This document shows, piece after piece, positions 12,523 to 24,493 of a stretch of 64,000 bases of DNA. Origin of the DNA: Volvox africanus (Eukaryota > Chlorophyta > Chlorophyceae > Chlamydomonadales > Volvocaceae); NCBI GenBank assembly GCA_030268105.1, contig BSDZ01000024.1, positions 186,001 to 250,000 of the forward strand. The letters run 5' to 3'. A program made the position numbers and the translations under genes. The notes under the pieces were generated by a model that was not told where the DNA came from, ran no database searches, and saw only the letters and a list, made by a program, of their open reading frames with translations. Within the stretch, counting starts at the first letter, position 1, and each line of letters begins with the position of its first letter.

Positions 12523-13800
12523 ACAATGTGCGAGTCATATGTCAGCAGACCCTTCGTTGAAGATGAGCTTTGGTGCTTGACATGCGATGCTTGACAATCC
12601 TTGACGGACAACGCAGTTGAATGGGGCGTCAAAAGATCTTCTTGCCCGGTGGTCTGCAAAGGACTGCCAATGTGTCCGTGTGCCAAGGTGTGTGGGTGTA
12701 TGGCGGCCGCCGCCGACCGTGAGCTTGGGCACTCGTAGCCGTTCGGTGTTTTTTACTGTACGATACGCGTATTGTCTTCTTCGTCTAGCATGGCATGGCA
12801 TCTGGTGCATTTCACCCTGGAGCATCAAACCGTCTTTGCACATCTTCGGTTTTGACTGGCTTGTGCCCCGTCGTCTCTTGGCGTCATGCTAAGGCTTGCC
12901 GCACGTAAACACCGTCCTGTGGCTTGTGGCAATACTCTATTGGGAGCAACCGTGCAGAGCGTGCGGTTAGAAACAAAAGAAAATCGTGCTAATTTGTTTA
13001 GGACAGCTCCAAGCTACGCAAGGCATTGCGCCCGCAAGGCCATGCGTGACGCAATCTTACCCGGGCGAACCAACCAGAAGAACAGACACAAGAATGAGTA
13101 TCGCGAGACCCCTGCCTTACGGCCAGCCCCAGCATGCCCTTTGGGAACAACTGCGCTCAGTGTTTCAGACGGCGGTTATTTTCACCGCGCTGGATTTGCC
13201 AAGGATAGGTCTGCACAAATGTGGCGCGGGGGCCTATTTGCATGCAGCAGCCGACTTTGCAAAGAGGATTACAAGTCAAATTACCGAAATCGTGATCCCA
13301 AAAGGCAGAAGGTTGTCGTTAATACTGGGCCACGACACAACTCAACGCCCACGTCGGAGGTTGCCCTTGATTGTACGCACCTGAAAAGAAGACAAGTAGT
13401 TTTCAATTTCCTATATGTTTATTTCTATACCTTTATACAGCCTGGGGCCGTCGGAAGGTGAGCAACGTCGCACGTCTAACCACCTTTCGTCTCGAGCACC
13501 CCCTCGAGCCTCTACGCTTCCGACAGTTTATAGGAAGTTTTCCTATGCACAGATTTATAGCCTTCTTGTCCTTAAACCCTGAACACAGGATCTGGCTGGG
13601 AAATTCCGTTGATCTTTCCACGAACTGTAGTTTTGTCATTTTCCGTTAGGTCGTGTCAACACTTCCGGTTGGGATTTGGAATTTTCAATCAATTGGGCAC
13701 AACTTTACCGCAAAGATAAATTCAATTCTCAATACTTGACATACAAGCCATTCATCGTTCTCATTCTGGTTGGTTTTGTCTCCACCTTCCGGTAACGGCA
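12523..13800. other. PhoD 3' flank and bZIP 5' flank; no supported gene
   Basis: Two overlapping plus-strand frames are open here (12886-13461 and 12986-13384). Neither shows a domain, splice logic or biased composition, and their overlap argues against both. The block probably holds the PhoD 3' UTR and the bZIP promoter and leader. Confidence 0.45.
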
Positions 13801-16800
13801 ATGGACCAGAGCTCTGGCATGGATAGATTTGATTCTACTGCCCTATTCTCCATATTCAAGAACGAGGACGGTGAGAACCTCCTTCCATTCGACGATATGG
13901 CGGCTTTGCTGGAGATGGGGGAACTTGGCGTGCCGATGGATGTTCCGCTCATAAACACTGCACCGCTCGTCAAGACGGAAGGAAACCTGACAACCAATTT
14001 TGGGGATCCACAAGGTTGGATATACAGTCTAAGATTTACAACATGCAACTGGAGCTGGGTTGCCCGGTCTGCGCTATTCCATACCAAACAAGCCTTTCCC
14101 GCTTTCCTTTTGCGCCGTACACAGTTTTCCCAAGCACCATCGGGGTCGCGGAGAGCGCCCACATGGTAGCCCGTGAATGGTAAGTCGCCTGTCAGCGCTC
14201 TTCAGCAACAGGCAGGATGGGCAGGCGGGCCGATACAACGAAGTCAGCGACTCCCTTTCTCCGCCATGTCCCGCATGTCCCTCCGTACACCCATGCCCTT
14301 GCCTAAACTGAGCGCGGCCGCTGCTGTGTTGCAGGAGGTCAAACTCCTCCTTAGACGGAGAGGGAGGCGATGGGGACACCGACGGCTCTGACATGAATGC
14401 AGACCAGCAGGCCGCGCAGCTGCAGGCGGACGAACGTCAACAACCCACAAGCAGCACTTTTGCCACCGGAATGACAAGCGGTGAGCAGCACGGGCGCGGT
14501 AGGGCCGGCCGGGGCTCACAGGCTACTTCCGGTCCCAAGAAACGAAGACAACGCAACACAGAGCAGATGGAATCTAACCGCGTGGCGCAGCAGAAATACA
14601 GGCAAGCTGGGGCCCACGATGGGGGGCAAAGGTAATTACCACACCGCACTTGGAAAAGGCCGGAAGCCGCATCTTCCGCATCGCGTCTCGGATGACTTGG
14701 CTTCCAACAGACAGATATTCCTATTCCTTGCCAAACTAGGACTCGTAGTTTGCTGGGTCGGTGTGCACCCGAGCTGATTTCGCAGGTCCAGTAGACGCTG
14801 CAACTTTAGGCACCCTTCATATGGGTCGCCTGCCTACACAGAGGCACCACATTATCCGACCATAAACGGGTCGGGTTATGGGTGGCTGTGTGGTGGCTGT
14901 GTGGTGGCCCAGCGATACATTCGGCCCAGCCGCTGCCGCCACTGTTCGGCCAGGGCTCTCCGCGGCGTTCACCCCGCACTGCTGACCCGCTGGGCAGACT
15001 CGCTTGCTCTCCTAACCCACACTCCTGAATCTTGTCACCCACATCCGTTAATCAACCCCTGTTAGTTTGCTATTTGCGTTTTTGTCTGCTAACCTGTATT
15101 GGTATTGGCTTTGGGCTCCTGCTGTTGGCTCTTGTGACCGGCTCGTTGTCGCTCCCTGCGCATCCTTATCCTCCAGATTACGCAAGAAGCAGGAGCAGTC
15201 GGCTTTGCAGCAGGCGGTGGATCTGCTGACGGCGCAGGTGGCGGCCCTCAAGGCCGCGGAGGTGGGTCGCTGAGGCCAGCCAAGGCCTATACATCTTCGG
15301 CTCTTTGCACCCCACACCCTTAAATGCAACTTTCCTGTGTTGCGCACAGCACTCACCCGCGATTCCTTCCTGACCCATCGTGGCGTGCGGGATAACAAAG
15401 CACCCAGTGCTCGCCCCAGCTGTCATCGCAACTGCCGCCCTCCTACGGCCATCACGCGAGCCATAACCTTTGTGGAATAGTGCCCGGGCCATTGCATACA
15501 CCACCCGCAAGCTGTGGTCCTCCCGTCCTTTCCGTCCCCCAATGCCTTTCTGTCACAACAAATGAATGCACGTCCTGCCTCTCATATCCCATAGGTCCGA
15601 GCACGCGAGCTGGAGACCTCCAACAATGCCCTGCAGCAAACCGTGCGGCAACAGGGGGCCAGTATTTTTGCTCTACAGGAGCAGAACGCGATGCAGGCGG
15701 CGCAACTCGAGGCGACTCGTGCGGCGCTGGACAGCAGTCAGGAGCAGGTGGCGGCGCAGAACACGATTATCCTTGACCAGCAGGCGAAGCTGCAGCTCCA
15801 GGAACAGGTGTGATGGCTGAGCTCGCGTGGAAGTGGGTGCGATCATGTTTGTCACGTTGAGGTCAGAACAGGCAGTTACAGCAGTTACAGCAGGTGAATA
15901 TCCTATCTCTTAGGCCACTTCTTATTGTTTCTATTTGAGATCTCTGGAGATCTTTATATTACCGAATTGCACCGTCAAGGGGCCCCTTGAATTGGTTTGC
16001 TCGGATTGGTATTTCATCCGTTGTTATTCCAGTTCTCCCTCACTGATCACGGATGACATGCACACAGAGGCACACAAAGGCTCTTCCTGCGCCATCTAGC
16101 GTCCGTTGCCAGCGCTATCCACGCCATCCTTCCGACCCGCACTTGTAGCTTCCCCTCCGTCGCAAAACTCGTCGTAATATAATCTTGAACCTGGCCATGA
16201 TACCTAAAACGTTAAGGTGATTGCATCGCTCAAGGACCGCTTGAAGGAGCGCATCGACGAGGCCATGCAGCACGTGGTACCCGGGACGGTATGTGAGAAG
16301 ATGGTGGCGGCGGTCAAGGCCACGCTGTACGACGCCAAGGACGTGCACGGGCTGCAGGTAGGCGGGTTGGGCGTGAGTCCACCCAGCTCGACGAGGGGTT
16401 GGGGTGGAGACCGAAGATGGGAGGGCTGTAGACTGAACAGCCGGTGCATATGAAGCCCGCAAGCAGAAAGTAAAGCTTGATGTTCAGGGACCATGCAAGT
16501 CTCATGTGCATGAATGCAATTTTGTAATCGCTGAGGTTCCTTAGGGACGAGTAAGCAGGAGGACGGGTGTGAGGAAACGTCGTCGGCCCAAGGCGCAGGG
16601 CCGAACATGCTTCGTGGTCAAGCGTGCATTCATTTGTCGTGACAGGGCATTGGGGGACGGAAAAGGACGGGAGGACCACAGCTTGTGGGTGGTGTATGCA
16701 CTATCCCGGGCAATATGGCATGAAGGTTACGGCTCGGGCGATGGCCGCGGCCCTGAACGATAACTCTAAGGGGGCTTGGTTGCCACGAAACTCTGTTCTT

Positions 16801-17104
16801 CCCACTTTGCGCTTCCCTTGTGGGCCGCGCGCTGAGCCGAATTGGAAGATCCCAACTGGAATGCGGAAAAGAAATACATTATTCTGGAGCCTACACTCCA
16901 AAAATAGACGGAGTACCCGGTCCTGTTTCGCCACCTCCCACATTTTCCCCTCTTTCCCAGGAGACCCTGGCTCAGCTCCCCGAGAATCTGGTGAACGAGA
17001 TTTGCAGGAACATCTTCCAAGTGTGCAAGGAGACCTGGCCGGAAATGCGGGCGAGGTGCAGCCAGCAAGTCGGGGGAAATTCCTGCATGACAGGTGCAGC
17101 GTAA
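13801..17104 (+). CDS. bZIP transcription factor with long coiled coil
   Basis: Eight exons: 13801-14014, 14125-14179, 14335-14601, 15177-15261, 15595-15807, 15867-15893, 16217-16357, 16961-17104. All join in phase, giving 381 residues. The N-terminus is acidic and hydrophobic, as in activation regions. The basic region (about 158-182) has KKRRQRN followed by N-RVAQQKY-R, which fits the bZIP N-x7-R signature, and continues LRKKQEQ after the splice. A Leu/Gln-rich coiled coil of more than 100 residues follows, longer than a usual zipper. A helical C-terminal block carries conserved-looking Cys and Trp (NEICRNIFQVCKETWPEMRA). It should bind DNA as a dimer in the nucleus; targets are unknown. 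The intron at 14602-15176 starts GCAAGC, a GC-AG intron. Confidence 0.92.
14602..15176 (+). other. GC-AG intron splitting the bZIP basic region
   Basis: The exon ends TACAG and the intron starts GCAAGC; the acceptor is CTCCAG at 15176. Only this donor restores frame and the continuous basic region AQQKYR|LRKKQEQ. The intron contains an 11-bp tandem (GGTGGCTGTGT) at 14881-14909. Confidence 0.85.
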
Positions 17105-19918
17105 GGCGAGGCGATGTGAGATCTTTTCGAGGAAAACTGCGGACCCGTTTCAGGAATCTAACCGTGTTACATGTTTATGAACACGTGTACCTGACCAGCT
17201 GCCCATACGAGTTGCGTGCGTGTGTGGTGTACCATGGAATGGGAGGATTACGACTTGGGAGTTGGTCAGGCCCAGATTGGAAGGGGCCTGCACGCTATCG
17301 TCACACATTACTCCTGGTTGCAGCAATTTGACATTTGCATAAGAAGAGCAGACCTGCCGGGAGGAAGGGAGCCTTCGTTTGGCGGGCTTGACTGACAGCT
17401 AGCAGTGCTGGCATCTTATAGATAGCAGCTAGGGGCGATAGAGGGCCGGCGGGATGTCATCGGGAGAAAATGAAAAGATGGTTGGCTATCCAGGGTAAAA
17501 GGTGGTGCGCTGGGGGGAGATTGCTGTTCTGCACTGTTACGCAGACTTCTCAAATGGGAGACTAGAAACTGCTTGTTGGGTCTTTTGTGACAGACGTCAT
17601 TCATGTCAGGGCTTGGGTGCGTACTCAATGGCAAATGGGCTGTTCATGGCGCAGCGCACGAACTGTTTGCGTTGACGCTGCACATGTTGTCTCTGCCGCG
17701 CAAACTGGAAACTGAGGTTGTATCTCCCGTGCCTTCCATGTGAACTGTAGTTTTGGCCTGCAAAGATTTTGCGGGGTATGTAGTCGTATGTACGGCGCAT
17801 CGCCTGTTGAACGTTCATATACGCACACAGTACCGTAACATAAGGAAATTCTGCTGCGGCAGCAGCAAACGCAATGTTGCGGCGTCCGATGCGACAAGTT
17901 CTCAAATGCACACAATGTTACGAGCTGTAGGAACTGCAACGCGCGTGACTTCCGTACGATGTGTTCGTACAGACATGAGGATGCATTTGCATTTTATGTG
18001 CTGCTGAGTAAACGAAGTGCTGCCGCTGTGTACGTCGCGTCAAACGTTACGAGGTTGGATGTGCGAGGGTTGGTTGGGTTACGATGCCGTTGCAGTTACC
18101 TAAAGAAGTGACGAGGGAATAGTTAGATGCCCTGCGTGTGACGCAGTACGAACACTTTAATGTGATGTCACGTCTGATGGTGGTTTTGCCGAACCGAACC
18201 GAATCGTCCAACTGCATGTCCTGGCCGCGTAGTAACTCGTTCAGACCTGTGCACTCTGATTGATCATGATTTCGTACATCTTCCCACGACCCAGTACCAT
18301 CATCGCAACCAGACGCCGGTCAGGCACCTCTTCCCTTCTCTTCGGGCAGGGAATGTCGCCATGACCGCAGTGTAATGCGCAAACCACGCGACTTAGGGCC
18401 GCTTCTGGCGTTTCTCAACAACGAGAACAGTCAGGAGCTTTTTAGTTCACCGTTCCCTCACAATGGCGACGCAATACTGGTTTTGCGCATAAGGCCTCAG
18501 ATTGCAACTGCCCTCTTCCTCTCACAAGTTAACCTGAACGTAACCTCCCCTGCTGCAGAAACGCGCTATTCCGTGCTTGCGCCTCGAGAGCGGCGTTATG
18601 GCGCCTATTCAGCTGCTGGCTCTTCTATGCGGGTGCAGGTAGTGCGTCCGGCACAGTATCTTGTCTTAAAGCTGAGGGGCTGCATACGGAGGGGAGAGGA
18701 GTGCGCAGGTTGCACTTGGAAATCCTGTTAATACACTAGGTCGATTGCGCGCCGAAGGAGTGCGCGTGCTTGCCCTGGCTAGGGGAAACAGCGAGGCCGG
18801 CCCTGGCCGGCGACCACCGGGTCTGGGCTTTGTCGCAAGCCAGCCACGGGGACGCCTGTGGGTTGGAGACGGCAGGGAACCCTCATGGACGTACCGGAGC
18901 ATTTCGTAGCAATAGCCAGGGTTAGTGTGATTTTCGCGGGTAGAAAATTTCAACGCATTAACGGTACGGAATCCCTTAAGAAGGGAGATTCTAAACGTGA
19001 CTTCAGCTGCATATTTGAACACATGCGAACATTTGGAATGGACTTCGTCCGGCGGTTTGCAATATGAGGCCTAAGTTTCCGAGGGCCCACGCTGACCACT
19101 GGGTCGGTAGCATCATGACATGACAATTGATCGCTAGTATTCAAAAATTCATGTACCAGTCTTCTTGTGGATGCGCGCAGCAAAGGAATGTTGTAAATGT
19201 TTCTTTGCAGCATCACTTGTGCACGCGTGATGCAGTCTGTGAGACAACGCTTAACGAAGGCACGAACGCGGGGCAGATTTCAGCGTTTTCCCGAAACATC
19301 ATAGGTTATTCCCATCTCTGACGGTCCCACATCGTGAGCCAGTGCCCCAAGGCTGCAGGGGCCTCTGCATTTAACAACGTCACCAAGATAATGATGTATA
19401 TGCAATACAAACGTTATCATTGCAACTTTAGAGACGCTTGCCCTGCTCTGCGAGTTTGCGTGTTTCTAATCAGTTTGCAATGAGTTGCAAGACGCCGATG
19501 CCTAAATACCGCAACTTGAGTTGACTGCGCAGCTCTACCAACTGTAAACTATAAGCTAGCTAAAGACTCGTGAGGTTTTGTTGAGCAGCTTCAAACTTTC
19601 ATGGGTACGTCCTGCAAGGTGGGTCTGTCGTCTGTGGACATTTTGTCCTGCAGCCGCAATATAACAATTCCTTCTTTACCCAATGCTGCACTTACATAGT
19701 TCTTACAACAAAGTGCAGGATTACTCTGACATAGCTTCACTATTCTGCTGCTTTGCTGTCACAACACAAGGCTCTAACTAATGTCTGCACCAAAGATCCA
19801 GTCGTCTTAACAACTTTTCTCACAACGCAAGACCTTGGCTGTCAGACGCTGCATATTCTGTTAGACAGGGCTTCAGCCCAAGTCCGCGTCCGAGAGCCAG
19901 GCGTGGGCTTGGCGCGAT
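17105..19918. other. 2.8-kb intergenic region, no supported gene
   Basis: It lies between bZIP and cyclin L. Frames such as 18375-18731 (+) and 17606-17939 (-) show neither a domain nor a plausible exon chain. It presumably holds the bZIP 3' UTR and the cyclin L promoter and leader. Confidence 0.45.
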
Positions 19919-22550
19919 ATGATATACACTGCCTTAGACAACTTCTATCTCACTGACGAGGAGTTAGGAAATAGCCCTTCGAGGAAGCACGATATAGACG
20001 AGGAAACAGAGACCACCTTGCGCATTTTTGGCTGCGAGCTTATTCAAGAGGCAGGCATCCTGCTAAAATGTCCCCAGGCTGTGATGGCCACGGGACAAGT
20101 GCTCTTCCAACGTTTTTTTTGCCGAAAGAGCATGCGCGAGTACAATGTCAGGGTAAGTGACGGCTGGCAGGTTTGAGGCGGCGGGAGACACCCGTCACCC
20201 TTGCTTGTGTTTTTTTAAGTGCATTGATGGACATTCTATTTAGCGGCATCTGGATTCTTAGCTTATGTATCTCACCTTCTGGCAGATCCGGTGATGGACT
20301 TTTAACCTTTTGGCCCAAACCATTGTCTGTCGCAGCGCATGGCTTGCGCCTGCTTATTTCTGGCAACGAAGCTGGAAGAGAACCACCGACGTACGAGGGA
20401 CATTCTAATGGTGTTTGACCGTATCAACAAGCGGCGAGATGGCAGCAAGAACGTTCCGCTTCTTATACCCGAGACAAAGGTATAGTTTTTACTTGATCTT
20501 GGCAATTCATTCATGAAGGCAGAGGGGCCCATAATGCTGGCCAGGTGCCTCGGGGGATAACGTGGTTTCATCAGGAAGAAAGGGGGTTACTTTGTGGAAA
20601 TTGCGCGTCTTCGGTATATTCAGGTTGTTTAGCAAACCTGAAGAGTTCCCCTGCCCGTGTTGTGCAGCTGCTGACACCAGGTTGGTATCTGGTGCACTTG
20701 TAGGAATACGACGTGATGAAGGAGCGGGTTATCACGTACGAACGGATTCTGCTTAAGACCTTCGGGTTCATCATCCATGCGGTTCACCCTCATAAGTATG
20801 TGAACAGCTTCGTGCACAGTTTGGACGGCAGTGACGAGCTTCAGCAGCTCGCGTGGAACATGCTGAATGACAGGTTAGTTCCCGGACAAGTAGCCGGCTT
20901 GTGGCATTTGTATTGAAGCATTTACACTTGATGCCTTTCCTGGATGCAGCTTACGCACAACGTTGTGTGTGCGCTTCAAGGCCCACGTGGTGGCGGCGGG
21001 GGCTATCTACCTAGCTGCCAGGCGGCTTCAGGTGCGTTTACGAAGGGTGAGGCGACTGGTTATGACCTTGAAAAGCCTAGTTGCTTGTCGTAAGCAAATC
21101 CATGGTTTAATGAGGGCGTGAAAATATCCAGGTTGCTGCGTGAAGGGTATCGATAGTCTGCTGTCGCAATGCAGGCACCCCTACCTCTGAGTCCGCCTTG
21201 GTGGGAGGCCTTTAAGGTGCCCACGGACCAGCTCGTTGAGGTGGTGCAGTCCCTTCACAATCTCTACCAGCGGCCCAAGGCGCATTACATTGAAGTGAAC
21301 CCGGATGTGCTAAAGCAGCAGCAGGCAGCTAGCGGGATGTGTGCAGCCAAGCAGCTCACGCCAGGCCTGGAGGGCAATGAGAGCCCTGCAGGGCAGGACT
21401 CGAGCGTCATTCGTGGAGGGCCCGATTTAGCGTCTCAGCAGCAGGGCCTGCCTGCAGCAGGTGCCCCGGTTGTGACATCGACAGCGGGTCCTGCCGGTGC
21501 CAACGCCGCGGCTGACATGCTGGCGGCCGCTGTAGCAGCGGCACAGCAGCGGCTACAGGGCACCGTGCTTGTGGCAGGTGCAACAGCGACAGTCGTAACT
21601 GTAACAGCGGCGGCGGCAGCACAGCAGCAATCACGACAAGATCTTGACATAGTGTCCACCGTGCAGCAGGTAGGATGTCTGTAACTTAAACTTCAAAAAC
21701 TCCATGGGTGGCCTCGATATCTACATGGGGCATAGGATAAGACGACCTGGACAATTAACATTTTTGCGAAAGCATTCATTCAGCTTCTGAATGTGCATTG
21801 ACTGCAGGGTCCGAACGGTCCCACGACAACAGGCGGTGCTGGACAAGCGAACGGGGGGGTTGCGGCGTCTGCGCTAGATGGTAGGGTGGCCCAGTCGAGA
21901 AAGCGCAGCAGGAGCAGGAGCCAGGACAAGAGCAGGAAACGCAGCCGTAGTTCTTCGCGCAGTCCATCCCCCAGCAGGAGCAGGAGCTGGGACCGTGAAC
22001 GGGACCGGGACCGAGAGCGTATTCGTCGTAGCAGGAGCCGTGAACGTGATCGGCACAGGTAGGTGGTGGTGCAGAAGTGACCTGAACGTTGATGTCCATT
22101 TTAGGTAGGTGCGCTGAAGTTTTACTGCAACTATTAGCACCTATAGACTTGCTGACAGTTCTCACACTGTTATTGTTACGATTTTCCTTCCTATTAAAAC
22201 AATTGTTGTTATGTGTATCTGCACTTTAGTTGCACTGCTCATGTAAACCTGCTTTACTTATCCATGATAGGGATTCTCGGAAGGATGGCAGCCGGCGTGA
22301 TCGCCGCAGTCGTAGCCGTAGTCGTGATCGTGACCACAACCGGGACCGACGAGATCGGGACAGGGAGCGCGAGAAGGAACGAGAGCGTGGCGAAAGGGAC
22401 AGGCGTGAACGGGACGCCAAGGCAGACCGAGGCCGTGACAGGGAGCGAGAGCGGGGCAATGAGAAGCCAACAGACCGAGAGGCGCGGAGCACTGGTCCCA
22501 ACAGGGACGACACGCGAGGTACGTTCAAGCAAAGCCATGAAAGGGCATAG
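19919..22550 (+). CDS. Cyclin L with RS-rich C-terminus
   Basis: Seven exons: 19919-20152, 20336-20479, 20704-20873, 20950-21031, 21175-21669, 21808-22058, 22271-22550. All join in phase, giving 551 residues. The start MIYTALDNFYLTDEEL and the block SPSRKHDIDEETETTLRI are diagnostic of cyclin L. The N-terminal cyclin box covers roughly residues 25-130 (VMATGQVLFQRFF, ACLFLATKLEEN) and the second box roughly 135-215. A PLSPPWWEAF segment follows, then a Gln/Ala-rich linker. The last ~150 residues are Arg-Ser and Arg-Asp/Glu dipeptides, as in SR proteins. Cyclin L partners CDK11-type (CDKG) kinases in the nucleus and links transcription to pre-mRNA splicing. The RS domain should target it to nuclear speckles. 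Confidence 0.96.
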
Positions 22551-22593
22551 ACGACATATGCATGCTAACTTTTCTCTTCATATATATGCCAGC

Positions 22594-22865
22594 GAAGCCC
22601 GGAGATGTTTTTTAATATACGCTATTCCTAGGGGACGCCTCTATGAGGGCGAACCTATGCGGACAGATACTTGCACTGAGGGCTTCACCTCACGACGTCC
22701 GGCGACCGATGCTCGTGATGCACCATCCGGACCTTTCAAATAGCCAGCATGCCATCGGAAATATTATAAGAACGCAAGCCCGGAGATGTTTGCATATATA
22801 CGCTATTCCTAGGGGGGCGCCTCTATATGGCCGAACCCACGCGGACATATACTTGCACTGAGGGC
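22594..22865 (+). repeat. Diverged ~90-bp direct repeat, two copies
   Basis: Copies at about 22594-22683 and 22774-22865. They share AAGCCCGGAGATGTTT, CGCTATTCCTAGGGG, CGCCTCTAT and CTTGCACTGAGGGC, with scattered substitutions and small indels. They lie just past the cyclin L stop, probably in its 3' UTR or flank. Confidence 0.8.
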
Positions 22866-24108
22866 TGTGCTGCGCTCTGTCAAGACCGTTTGTGGTGTCA
22901 GATAGCACGTGAAAAATCGTTGCCGGCCCAGTGTTCGTTGCCGTCAAAAAGCGCTCATTGTGGTCTTGCCCTTCCCAATCCTGTTGCTATCAGACCGGCG
23001 AGATGACGGCTCTCTTCCACCACCTTTACCGCCACGACATCCGGACCGCCTCCGTCGATGATGACGGCCGGGGACCTTCAAGCAGCAGCGGACCTCTAGC
23101 ATCCCCGGACATCTGGACCTAGACTTCTGATGGTCTGTATCAGTGCCCACAGGTGCAGGCGCATCTTTTCTGAACATACACGCTGGTTCTGGTCGGGACG
23201 TTTTGGTTTTCCTTCTCGCAGCTTTTTTTATCATGTTCATTACGGCGTGCGCTTGGGGCAGAAGCGCAGACGGGGCACAGGGTCTCACCTGAATCCCAAC
23301 TGTGCGCCACTGGACTGTACACAGCATTTTTCCTGTTATAGATAACGAAACATCAAAAGACAACGCATTGTTGTTGATATTGTTGTGACTGACCGTGTTT
23401 GGACGGAGCGAATTCTCCTCTGCCAAGAACTGAATGTGAGCAGGAGCGGGACACAGCTGTCGGGAGGCCAATGTTGGCCGAGTCTTTGCGGCATACCAGG
23501 TGCGAAATTGCGGTGGAAATTCCGAAAGGGCCAATTTAGGGAGGAGCACCCACGGGAACGCACTGAGGGCTTCTTAGGAATTGCGGACTCCCGAATGTTG
23601 TTGGTGTTACAGGCAAAGTGTTAAGGCGTGTCTTCGAACTTCGCATTGTTATACCGTGTGTTTTGGGGTTCATTAGGGGTGCATCGCACCCGTGGCTCCA
23701 CGCAGGTTTCTGCAGCATGCGGACCTGTCGTGCTGACTCGTTAGGCCTGCCAAAATCTGCGCCTGGGAGGCGTCTATAAGGTGGCAGGGCGTTGATAGCT
23801 GGATGCGGATGAAAGGCACGGATATCCCGTCATGCGCAGGTGCCGTGCAGGCGCGTGACTGCTGGCGCCAGCGGCCGCATGATGAGAGGATATTGCAACG
23901 GCGTAACGTTGCGGCATCTTGGGCATCGAGCAACTTCTGCATTGACGGACGTCAAACGCCTGTCTGCTGGTGGTAGGTAGGTGCGGTTTGTAACCGCGCT
24001 TCCCCCGGCAAAGGCTAGGCTAGGACGGCGATCTCGGTGTTGAGGATGGACTGCAGATAACTATGCGTGTGTGGCACGCTGGGCGTCCGGAGCCGAAGTG
24101 TACAACTG

Positions 24109-24113
24109 TTACA
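24109..24113 (-). terminator. Candidate TGTAA poly(A) signal of the dehydrogenase gene
   Basis: TTACA on the plus strand, about 385 bases beyond the stop codon at 24494. Assigned only from motif and position. Confidence 0.3.
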
Positions 24114-24493
24114 ACCGTTTGCGACAAGTTTTGCTATCGGGATGTAAGGCTATCGAGGGGTCATCTGGCCCAGATATCCCTATTTTAAGATGCGCAACCG
24201 TGTCAACACCTGGCATAACTGTGCATGTGCATGTAGACCCCGTAGCCGCCGGAATAATGGAGCAATCATTAAAAGCAAAACCAACTTAACCTTCCATCTA
24301 TCCAGGGCAGTTGGCAACGGTTACCTGAATTGGATGCCCGTATAATCAAAGCCCATGGCCGTTCAACTTCCAAGTCTGCAGCTTATGGCTACTATGAAAC
24401 TGAAACTCCAGATAGTAGGTGATCGGTCTAGACATATTTCCTGCTTAACCATCCGTCTAGCCACTTCGTTAAGGCGCTTCGCAGGTCAGGGAC

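Larger units (their letters stand above)
22551..24493. other. Convergent 3' flanks of cyclin L and the dehydrogenase; no gene
   Basis: Aside from a diverged direct repeat at 22594-22865, nothing is recognisable. Minus-strand frames across 22944-23563 are fragmentary. A TGTAA motif for the dehydrogenase gene lies at 24109-24113 (-). Confidence 0.5.

Noticed and set aside
12886..13461. 191-codon and 132-codon overlapping plus-strand frames
   Set aside because: They overlap in different frames, lack any domain, and have no coherent exon neighbours between PhoD and bZIP.
18375..18731. 118-codon frame upstream of cyclin L
   Set aside because: No domain, no partner exons, and the cyclin L start at 19919 is unambiguous.
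22226..22538. Antisense Arg/Ser frames opposite the cyclin L RS exon
   Set aside because: RS/RD codon repeats read in antisense give similar repeats; the sense frame is in phase with the cyclin boxes.
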